DNA of 45,283 nt from JALOOE01 sp964423545. Its GTDB lineage: Bacteria > Chloroflexota > Anaerolineae > CG2-30-64-16. A model generated the notes under the pieces. That model had not been told where the DNA came from. It did not search any database and was given only the letters and a program-made list of their open reading frames with translations. Of this stretch, positions 27,744 to 34,291 are shown piece after piece. Location: positions 1 through 45,283 of the forward strand of contig CAYRFV010000008.1 of the NCBI GenBank assembly GCA_964423545.1. The letters run 5' to 3'. Positions within the stretch are counted from its first letter, which is position 1. Each line of letters opens with the position of its first letter. The position numbers were made by a program, and so were the translations under genes.

Positions 27744-28070
27744 TCAAGATGGAAGACCGATCCTCTGCCGGGCGACCCAGGCAGCGTCCATCCGGACAAG
27801 CCGGTTCTTCTTCAAGTTCTCGCGCATGAGCCACACGACATCCGGGTCGGAGCTGGCAAGCCATTTCTCCATCAACAGCGTGCCAGTGTCCGGCAGCGCG
27901 ACGACGCCGACGCTCCAGCAGCAGGCGAGCCCCTGGCGCAGCGTCTTGAACGCGTCCGCCTTCCGGTCGACGGCTCGCCCGATGGAGGCAGTCATGTGGT
28001 CCAGGAGGTGCAGGACCGCGAGGACGTGACGGGAGGGCCCGCAGCGCAGCCCGCTGGACTTCGACCCTGT
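27744..28070 (-). pseudogene. 5'-truncated remnant of a HEAT-repeat-like gene
   Basis: The frame reads from just after the SbcD tail's TGA, through LAVLHLLDHMTASIGRAVD, FKTLRQGLACCWSVGVVALP, MEKWLASSDPDVVWLMRENL and KKNRLVRMDAAWV, to a normal stop. From memory this matches the C-terminal end of a HEAT-repeat / alkylation-repeat-like family whose members are much longer; here the N-terminal repeats are missing and no ribosome-binding site is seen before the only in-frame ATG (27995). It therefore looks like a leftover 3' end after a deletion. An active short protein of 83 residues is possible but less likely. Confidence 0.55.
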
Positions 28071-28316
28071 TCACGCCGCACCGCCGCCATCCACCGCACG
28101 GATCAGCGCCTCGCCGTGCTGCAACAGCAGCTTCGCGCGTTCCTCCGGAACCTCTTTCACCGCAAGATAACGCGCCAGCAGTTCAGCGGGCGTGAGCGCC
28201 TCCACCGAGACCGCGCCCAAACGTTGGCGCTCGGTCCGCTCGACGTCCTTCTGCAGCGCGGCGACGAAGTGCGCACCCTCCAGCGATCGCATGATCTCGC
28301 GTTCGACCAGCAGCGC
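28071..28316 (-). pseudogene. Severed C-terminal tail of SbcD, in frame after a TAG
   Basis: Directly after the TAG at 28317-28319 the same frame continues ALLVEREIMRSLEGAHF, then VERTERQRLGAVSVEALTP and AELLARYLAVKEVPEERAKL. This is what the C-terminal cap region of Chloroflexota-type SbcD/Mre11 proteins looks like to me. Changing the TAG to GAG would give a continuous QEALL stretch. An internal ATG at 28292 could in principle restart translation (73 residues), but it has only a weak ribosome-binding site. Confidence 0.65.
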
Positions 28317-29330
28317 CTACTGCTCCTGGCGCAGTGTGACGATCACTCGGACGACCGCTTCGCCGAGGTCGGATCGGGTCTGCACGGCGGCAGCGACTGC
28401 GGCGGTCGGATCGGCGGCATCGCGCACATCGGCGCGAACGGTGACGAACGACCGCGCCTGGCGCCGATAGCCGCGCACGAATTGCCACGACGTCGCACCC
28501 TCGCCGATCTCCGCCACCACAAACCCCTTCGGTTCATGTTCTTCTCCGAAGTCGATCCGCTCGATGCTGCCGGCGTAGAGTATGGGTGGCTGCCGGTCGC
28601 CGTTGAGGCTCTGGTGTCGGTGGATGTGACCCAACGCAACGTAGCGCCATGTCGGATCGGCCAGGACGGAGCGCGGCAAAGCGGCGTCGCGACCGACCAT
28701 GATGTTCTGCTCGGAGCCGTGGCTGGCCTCGTTGACGCTGAAGTGGCCGACCAGGACCGCAGGGACATCGGGCGTCTGCCGCGCCTGGGCCGCAAGCGCC
28801 TGGAGGTTGTCGATCATGGCAGCCTGGAGCAGCCCGTCCAGCTCGCCCAAGCTCTTGCCCTGGATCTCTTCCCGGCTCACCAGCGCCGAGCGCAGTGGGT
28901 ACGGCGCAGTAGCGACCTGGAGCGGCTGCCCGCGGCGGCACGTGAGGCGAAATACTTCTTCGCGGTTGCCGACCGTAATTTTCGGCACATCGAGCGTGCC
29001 GAAGATATCGATGCTGGTGGCGCGTCGCGCCACGGCGGGCAGGTCATGGTTGCCGACGAGCAGCACGACTGGGATGCCGGCATCGGCGATGCGCTTGATG
29101 CGGCGGGCGAACTCGCGCTGGAAGGTCGGATTCGGATCGCGCGTCTTATACGCGTCCCCCGCGAAGATGAAGACATCCACGCCCTGCTCGATTGCATAGT
29201 CGCCGATATCGCTCAGCCGGCGGAGGAAATCCATGACGCGGCCGTTGATCCCTGTCGCAGGATCGATCCGCCCGTAGTTTTCCATGCCGATGTGGATGTC
29301 GGCAGTGTGGAGGAGTCTGATGGACTGCAT
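28317..29330 (-). CDS. sbcD: SbcD/Mre11-type nuclease, C-terminally truncated by an amber codon
   Basis: 337 residues before the stop. Calcineurin-like phosphoesterase motifs are all present: LLHTADIHIG, FAGDAYKTRD, LVGNHDLP, VGHFSVNE and LGHIHRHQ, so the metal site is complete. SbcD acts with SbcC on DNA ends and hairpins; no sbcC is visible here, and in this cluster HerA-NurA may be its partner as in archaea. The in-frame TAG cuts off about 80 further residues. ATG 29330 is preferred to the longer frame, whose first codons lie in a REP-like repeat; the only upstream purine-rich sequence (GTGAGA) is weak. Confidence 0.85.
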   Translation of the reverse strand: MQSIRLLHTADIHIGMENYGRIDPATGINGRVMDFLRRLSDIGDYAIEQGVDVFIFAGDAYKTRDPNPTFQREFARRIKRIADAGIPVVLLVGNHDLPAVARRATSIDIFGTLDVPKITVGNREEVFRLTCRRGQPLQVATAPYPLRSALVSREEIQGKSLGELDGLLQAAMIDNLQALAAQARQTPDVPAVLVGHFSVNEASHGSEQNIMVGRDAALPRSVLADPTWRYVALGHIHRHQSLNGDRQPPILYAGSIERIDFGEEHEPKGFVVAEIGEGATSWQFVRGYRRQARSFVTVRADVRDAADPTAAVAAAVQTRSDLGEAVVRVIVTLRQEQ

Positions 29331-29349
29331 AGGAATCTCACGCAAAGGC

Positions 29350-29395
29350 GCCAAGACGCCCAGGCCTTCAAGAATCTGCGCCTCGGCGTCTTGGC
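29350..29395. repeat. REP-like palindrome between herA and sbcD
   Basis: GCCAAGACGCC and GGCGTCTTGGC form a perfect 11-bp inverted repeat around 24 nt. The flanks (CGCAAAG on the left) resemble, from memory, a widespread intergenic palindrome family. It fills nearly all of the gap between the herA stop and the sbcD start, so it would form a hairpin in a shared transcript. Confidence 0.7.
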
Positions 29396-29413
29396 ATGAA
29401 AGCTGTTCGCAGC

Positions 29414-31195
29414 CTAATCGAAGCCTGCGAACTCCTTCGGCGGCCGCATGGTCTGGACGTTGTGTGCGAGACGGGCGTCGAGCTCGGCGACCTCGATGAC
29501 GCCCATCGCCTTGTAGAAATCAGGATCGTAGCGCCGCGTCTGCACGACAACCGGCATCGGCACCGCATGCCCCAGGATGAGCGCCTGCTCGCGCGTGTCG
29601 AGCCGGGCCAGCACCTCACGCAGCGCCTCCCCACCGCTGACGCCCGAGAGCACGGCCTTGATGTCCTCGGGGTTATCCAGCAGCATCGTCACGCGTGTGC
29701 CGATCTGTGACATCACTTCCCCGTCGATGCCGCTCGGACGCTGGTCCACGATGAAGAGGGTCACGTTGTACTTGCGCAGCTCGCGCGCGATGGTGCCGAA
29801 GATCGTGTTGCCGGCGATGGCCGGATCGAGGAACTTGTGGGCCTCCTCGATGGTGATCACCAACGGTTTCGGCTCCGCGCCCGTTGCGCCGAACGCCCGT
29901 TCCTTCTTCTCGACGTACCGGCGGTGGATGCGTCGCGTCAGGAAGTTCGCCACCAGGATGTATGCGCCCAGGTCAGAGCCGAAGCGCCCGAACTCCAGCA
30001 CGACGCTGGTGCCCGCTTCCAGGTACTTCATGATGCGCCCAACCGAATCATCAAGCGCCTTCGGCTTCAGGAAATCGTAGGTGCGCATCCGCTCGAAGCG
30101 GCGGCGCAGCGCGGCGAGTGTGTTCTGGCCCTGTCCCGTGTCATCGGCGAGAGCGCGCAGCCCCGAGATGTCCTTGCCGGTCTCGGGATCGAAGCCGCCG
30201 TAGCTGTCGACCCAGCGGTCATCCAACAGGTTCACCAGCCAGTCCGCCCCGAACTTGCGGTGCAACGCGTAGACCGCACCCACCTGCGGTTCCGAGAGGT
30301 TGAGGATGCCGGCCAGCATCTCGAGATCTTCCGGCACGACCTGATCGTAGCCGATGCTCACCGTGTAGTCGGGGTTGGAGCCGCGACGCCGCGACGATTC
30401 GTCGTCCAGCGTGAAGATGCTGACCCCACCGGGGAAGATCTGCTTCAGCCCCTTCACCTGACCGCTCAGCTCCTCGCTCGTGCCCGCCCAACCGTATTCG
30501 TTGTGCATGTCGAAGATCAGGTTGACCGCCACGTGTTGTTGGATCACCCCGGCCAGCAGCAGTCGCGAGAGGAACGTCTTGCCCGTGCCCGACTTGCCGA
30601 AGACGCCGCTCGACCGCTCGACCAACCGCTCCAGGTTCAGCGTGATCTTGACGTTCTCCATGTCCAGCGGTGCGCCGATATGGAAGAAATGGCTGCTCTT
30701 CCCGCCGACTGTGCGCTCCCCTTCCGGTCCGAAGACCTGATCGACCTCGGCCTGGCTGGCGGTGGCGACCGGCGTGAAGTGCTCTGGCACGGTCTTCACC
30801 GGCTTGACTTCGTCCTTGCCCTCTTCCATGAGCAGGAGGGGACTGAGGTGCACGGCGCCGAAGGTGGTCGTGCCCTGGTAAACGGCAGCCAGGAACGGAT
30901 CGCTCACATCGGGCGGCTGCTTGGCGATCAACGGGTTGGTGCTGTCGAGCGCCACGTCGGTGATCATACAGAAGAAGCGGGCACGGCGGCCGCGTGCGAC
31001 CACGTAGCGGCCCACGGCCAGGTCTTCGAGCGATACGTCGCGGTCGAGTTTGACCGCCAGTCCCTCGGAGAGGGAACCGCCGGTGACCACGCCGAGCCGA
31101 TCGGCGCGCTCGCGCGCGGCAGTCAGGGCTGCGCGCTCCTCAGTGGCGGAGGTCAGAGAATCGAATTCGGCGTCTGGAGTAAGGTGGTCATTCAT
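29414..31195 (-). CDS. herA: HerA-family DNA-translocating ATPase
   Basis: 593 residues. An N-terminal HAS-barrel-type region (about 30-130) is followed by an FtsK/HerA-like ATPase domain with Walker A GKSGTGKT (200-207), a DMHNEYGW motif, Walker B LVITIEEAHKF and the late motifs FIVDQRPSGID and TRVTMLLDNPEDI. HerA forms a hexamer that works with the nuclease NurA to resect DNA ends, often with Mre11/Rad50. All expected partners except an sbcC/rad50 gene lie in this cluster. The ATG at 31195 has no strong Shine-Dalgarno; the longer frame to 31297 crosses non-coding-looking sequence. Confidence 0.92.
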   Translation of the reverse strand: MNDHLTPDAEFDSLTSATEERAALTAARERADRLGVVTGGSLSEGLAVKLDRDVSLEDLAVGRYVVARGRRARFFCMITDVALDSTNPLIAKQPPDVSDPFLAAVYQGTTTFGAVHLSPLLLMEEGKDEVKPVKTVPEHFTPVATASQAEVDQVFGPEGERTVGGKSSHFFHIGAPLDMENVKITLNLERLVERSSGVFGKSGTGKTFLSRLLLAGVIQQHVAVNLIFDMHNEYGWAGTSEELSGQVKGLKQIFPGGVSIFTLDDESSRRRGSNPDYTVSIGYDQVVPEDLEMLAGILNLSEPQVGAVYALHRKFGADWLVNLLDDRWVDSYGGFDPETGKDISGLRALADDTGQGQNTLAALRRRFERMRTYDFLKPKALDDSVGRIMKYLEAGTSVVLEFGRFGSDLGAYILVANFLTRRIHRRYVEKKERAFGATGAEPKPLVITIEEAHKFLDPAIAGNTIFGTIARELRKYNVTLFIVDQRPSGIDGEVMSQIGTRVTMLLDNPEDIKAVLSGVSGGEALREVLARLDTREQALILGHAVPMPVVVQTRRYDPDFYKAMGVIEVAELDARLAHNVQTMRPPKEFAGFD

Positions 31196-31314
31196 GAGAG
31201 CATTCCACAGATCGCAGAGAGTTGAGAGGAGGAACAGAGATGCCCACTGTAGGGCGGCCCCTTCTGGGCCCACACTCGCCATGGGCAGGTCCCCCATCCA
31301 AGGCAGTCACGCTC

Positions 31315-32139
31315 CTACGGACTTGCGCGCTGCACGCGCACATTGGTATACGCCAACCTGAATCCCGCGCGCTCGACGTTCCGCTGGGACGCGCTGCCCG
31401 GGTCGGTGTGGACGGCGATCAGATCACAGCCGGCGGCAACGGCGGCGTCCATGCGCGCCTGCATCAGCGCGGTCTGGACACCGCGACCACGATACGCAGA
31501 TCGCGTGCTGGCGCCGAACAGCTCGGCGACGCCGTCGTAAATCGCTAGCGAACCTGCACCGGCCGGCTGTCCGTCGAGCCAGGCCAGCCAACAGCTCGCG
31601 TGCGCCAGGTGCGGATAGGCCGCCACGATGCTGTCGGGAGACGCCGCAGCATGCTCGCCTTCGAAGCCTCGAGAGACGGTCCGCACCCACAGATCGGCCT
31701 CGTCGGGCCGGATCGGACGCACAACGAGCCCGGCGTCCGACTTCGGGCTTGCGTTCGTGGTCGTCGTGGCCGGACGCGCCGGCTCCCGTATCCATGTGTG
31801 CATGAACATCCGAATGCGATAGCCGTGAGCACCCAGCAATTGGACCAGTGATTCGTCCGCGAGTGGACAAAGACTCACCTCGGGCGCAAGGCCGCGGCCG
31901 GCGTAGAACGCCTCCAACCGGGCCAGGTCCGTATCGGTCATGGGGCCATGCAACCCCAACCCGATGGCGCGGCTGAACGGATTGCCCGCACCTGCAAAGA
32001 CTGCGCACCCCCCTGCGATCGGCTCCCAGGCAACGCCGATATCCGGCCGCAGGGTGCCCCGAGTGACGGCATAGTCAAGGTGTCGGTGCGTCTCCGCGGC
32101 TTCCAACCGCCGGGCCAGCATCAAATCGGCGAAGCGCAC
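31315..32139 (-). CDS. GNAT acetyltransferase, likely two-domain
   Basis: 274 residues. The C-terminal half (about 140-270) is a clear GNAT domain: VVRPIRPDEAD, then AELFGASTRSAYRGRGVQTAL with the RGRGVQ acetyl-CoA loop, and NVERAGFRLAYT. The N-terminal half looks like a degenerate GNAT domain without the loop motif. Substrate unknown. It lies inside the nurA-herA cluster on the same strand; whether it takes part in DNA-end processing or is a passenger is unclear. Confidence 0.82.
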   Translation of the reverse strand: MRFADLMLARRLEAAETHRHLDYAVTRGTLRPDIGVAWEPIAGGCAVFAGAGNPFSRAIGLGLHGPMTDTDLARLEAFYAGRGLAPEVSLCPLADESLVQLLGAHGYRIRMFMHTWIREPARPATTTTNASPKSDAGLVVRPIRPDEADLWVRTVSRGFEGEHAAASPDSIVAAYPHLAHASCWLAWLDGQPAGAGSLAIYDGVAELFGASTRSAYRGRGVQTALMQARMDAAVAAGCDLIAVHTDPGSASQRNVERAGFRLAYTNVRVQRASP

Positions 32140-32225
32140 AACGTCCCCCCTTGGGCGGTGCAGGCGACCTGTCAGGATGTCCCCGTGTCCCCCACAAGGG
32201 CTTCACACTGGCCTGCCACCGGGGA

Positions 32226-32834
32226 TCAAGCCTGGCGCTCGTTCAACTGCTGCAAGATCCCCTCCAGGCGGGTGAGATCCAGCGCCAGCAGCCTGGCCAG
32301 CTCGCGACCGGCCGCGATGAGGTAGCTTTGGCGCTGATCAGGCGGACGCGCCGCGGCGCTGTTGTGCAGCGCCTCGACGACCAGCGCATCGGCGGGCAGC
32401 GCAGCAGCAGCGAGCACCGTGCGCAGCCAGTCATGCCGCTCGGTGAAGCGGACCGTCTCGGCGGCGTTGCACGCGTAGATACGATCGAGAGTGCCGGGGG
32501 GCTGCGGCGGCAGCCGGTGACTCACGTTCTGTCCCTGGCCGACGCCGACGGTCAGCACTTCCACAACGACCGGCGCCTGGCGGCGCTGGCGCTGATCGGC
32601 GATGTACTCCTCATCCTCAACCCCGGCGGCGACGAGTTGGCGCACAAACGGGTCGTCCTCCACGACGATGTCGCCAACCAGCCCGTACAGCCGGCTGCTG
32701 TCAGGGTAGTCCGCCCGCACGAGCGCGCCGAACGGCGGCGTGGCTCGCGCTGCGAGCAGCTGTTGGCAGCCGATGGTGAAGCCGGTCGTGCTGGCTCGCA
32801 ACACCCGGCCAATCATGGCGGTGGCTTCGTTCAT
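32226..32834 (-). CDS. Stand-alone HAS-barrel-like protein of the NurA-HerA cluster
   Basis: 202 residues. The N-terminal part IGRVLRASTTGFTIG, then FGALVRADYPDSSRLYGLV and GDIVVEDDPFVRQL resemble HAS-barrel domains (the beta-barrel shared by HerA and ATP synthase subunits). A helical C-terminal part (about 125-200) ends in LARLLALDLTRLEGIL. HerA in this cluster carries its own N-terminal barrel, so this is an additional copy, perhaps an adaptor for the hexamer. The start is 17 nt after the nurA stop, indicating one operon. The longer frame to 33089 overlaps nurA and is rejected. Confidence 0.7.
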   Translation of the reverse strand: MNEATAMIGRVLRASTTGFTIGCQQLLAARATPPFGALVRADYPDSSRLYGLVGDIVVEDDPFVRQLVAAGVEDEEYIADQRQRRQAPVVVEVLTVGVGQGQNVSHRLPPQPPGTLDRIYACNAAETVRFTERHDWLRTVLAAAALPADALVVEALHNSAAARPPDQRQSYLIAAGRELARLLALDLTRLEGILQQLNERQA

Positions 32835-32851
32835 GGTGCTCCTTGTACGCC

Positions 32852-34051
32852 TCAAGCAGGATCGCCGCGCATCAGCGTTTTTTGCCAGGCTTTGGCCGAG
32901 GTTTCGGGACGCAGGCCGTTGCGCAGCATGTGTTGCGTGACCATCGCCTCCAGATCGGTATGCTCGGCGGCGCCGACGACGGCCAGTTCGTGAGCGCGCG
33001 CCAGCACGTAAGGAAAACGGGTCAATTTGCAGTCCGCATAGACTGCCTGCTGCGCCAGATCGAGCGCTCCCGGGTCGGCCACGGCCCACTCCGGCGCCTC
33101 GATGCGCGCAATGATCGGCCGCCGGTCTTCTGGCCGCGCCACGTTCAGATAGAAAAAGACGATGCGATGTCCGGCGCGCTCATAGCGCGCGCTGACCTCA
33201 GAAGCCGGTGCAAACAGCCCAGTGCGCTCATTCGGCCCCAAGTCCTGGAAGAGCGCCTGGTCGGTCAGATAGAGGAAGTCGCCCTTGCGCAGCGCCACCC
33301 GATCGATCTGTTCGAGAGGCAGTCCCAGCAACTCCAAGATGCGCAGGATGTAGGCGCTGCTGGGGCGGTCGACATAGCCGAACGGCACGGCGCGTGCGCG
33401 GCGCAGGCGATCGAGCTGCCCGGTGAAGTGCTGAATCTCGCGAGCCGTTTCGCGATCGCTCACGCGTTTGGGCGTCCAAAGCAGCAGCGGCCCATCGGTC
33501 AGGGTGACGATGGGCCGGCTCAAATCGCCGCCCATGGCCTCGCGCTCGGCCACAGCCAGGTCCGCCAGCGCCTCGATCTCCCGGAGGTCGCGCTGGCCGT
33601 TGATGTATTCCGGATCGCGCAGCCGTCCAAGCTCATCAAAGAGGTCGGCGTCGCCGAAAAACACCTCGGGCCGGGTGGCGACGGCCGGCGCCTGGCCACT
33701 GCCCTGGCGCAGCACGATGCTGCCGGTGTTCAGCAGATAGTAGAGGGCGATGCCATGGCGGTCGGGGTAAATCTGGCTGCCATCGGCGGCAATCAGAGTG
33801 GCAGGCCGATGCGGGATGGCCGGCCGGCGCCGCTCGTTCAGCGATGCGCCGAGAGGCGCGGCGCCGCGGCGCCACTCATCGCTCTTGCTGGCCTCCGCAA
33901 TCTTTGCACGTAATTCGTCCGTCACGTCGGCCTGGGTGCGCAACAGGTTTCGCGCCCGCTCGGCGCGTTCGTCATGGTCCCGGCGGCGTGCAGCAAGCTG
34001 TTGGCCCATCGCCTCAACCTGGCTGGTCAGCTTATTCAGCTCCAACGACAT
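32852..34051 (-). CDS. nurA: NurA-family 5'-3' nuclease
   Basis: 399 residues. A coiled-coil-like N-terminus (about 1-60) precedes the NurA fold, in which TLIAADGSQIYPDRHG supplies the first metal-binding Asp and IVTLTDGPLLLW the second; a third acidic/His-rich segment lies near the C-terminus (AVYADCKLTRFPYVLARAHE in parts). NurA digests DNA ends while HerA pumps DNA. GAGGGGGG precedes the ATG, and a good promoter lies about 45 nt upstream. It leads the minus-strand cluster nurA, HAS-barrel gene, GNAT gene, herA, sbcD. Confidence 0.88.
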   Translation of the reverse strand: MSLELNKLTSQVEAMGQQLAARRRDHDERAERARNLLRTQADVTDELRAKIAEASKSDEWRRGAAPLGASLNERRRPAIPHRPATLIAADGSQIYPDRHGIALYYLLNTGSIVLRQGSGQAPAVATRPEVFFGDADLFDELGRLRDPEYINGQRDLREIEALADLAVAEREAMGGDLSRPIVTLTDGPLLLWTPKRVSDRETAREIQHFTGQLDRLRRARAVPFGYVDRPSSAYILRILELLGLPLEQIDRVALRKGDFLYLTDQALFQDLGPNERTGLFAPASEVSARYERAGHRIVFFYLNVARPEDRRPIIARIEAPEWAVADPGALDLAQQAVYADCKLTRFPYVLARAHELAVVGAAEHTDLEAMVTQHMLRNGLRPETSAKAWQKTLMRGDPA

Positions 34052-34096
34052 GCGCGTGCACCCCCCTCGCCATTTCTCTGAACGGAGTCAACAATC

Positions 34097-34125
34097 ATTA
34101 TAGCCTAAAGTAGCAGACCGGGCAA
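34097..34125 (-). promoter_or_regulatory. nurA cluster promoter
   Basis: Minus strand TTGCCC, 17-nt spacer, perfect TATAAT. Its -35 lies only 4 nt from the -35 of the oppositely directed promoter. Confidence 0.72.
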
Positions 34126-34129
34126 ACGG

Positions 34130-34158
34130 TTGACAAAACGCGCGCGCTGACATACAAT
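34130..34158 (+). promoter_or_regulatory. Promoter of the PP2C-like/propeller gene
   Basis: Perfect TTGACA, 17-nt spacer, TACAAT (5 of 6). The predicted transcript has a leader of about 125 nt before the ATG at 34292, the longest untranslated leader I see in the window. No known riboswitch fold was recognised in it. Confidence 0.82.
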
Positions 34159-34291
34159 TGATTGAAGTACCAAGGATGATAGAGGGCGGACGGTAGAGAC
34201 GTTCGGCACGCATCGTTCGTCGCTCATCACGCTCTACTCGCTGACTGCGAAGACGCCCTTCGCCGCCCGCCGTCCGTCAAGGAGCACATGC

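Noticed and set aside
28071..28292. Independent 73-residue gene after sbcD
   Set aside because: It lies in the same frame as sbcD and resembles its missing C-terminus, so a severed tail is the simpler reading.
27657..29399. 580-codon plus-strand frame over the sbcD region
   Set aside because: It mirrors sbcD and the HEAT-type remnant, is Arg/Gln/Asp-rich and has no recognisable motif; phosphoesterase motifs on the other strand are decisive.
34187..34276. Long-range pairing CGGACGG / CCGTCCG in the leader before 34292, possible riboswitch
   Set aside because: Seven base pairs over 76 nt in GC-rich sequence is likely chance; no known riboswitch core was seen.
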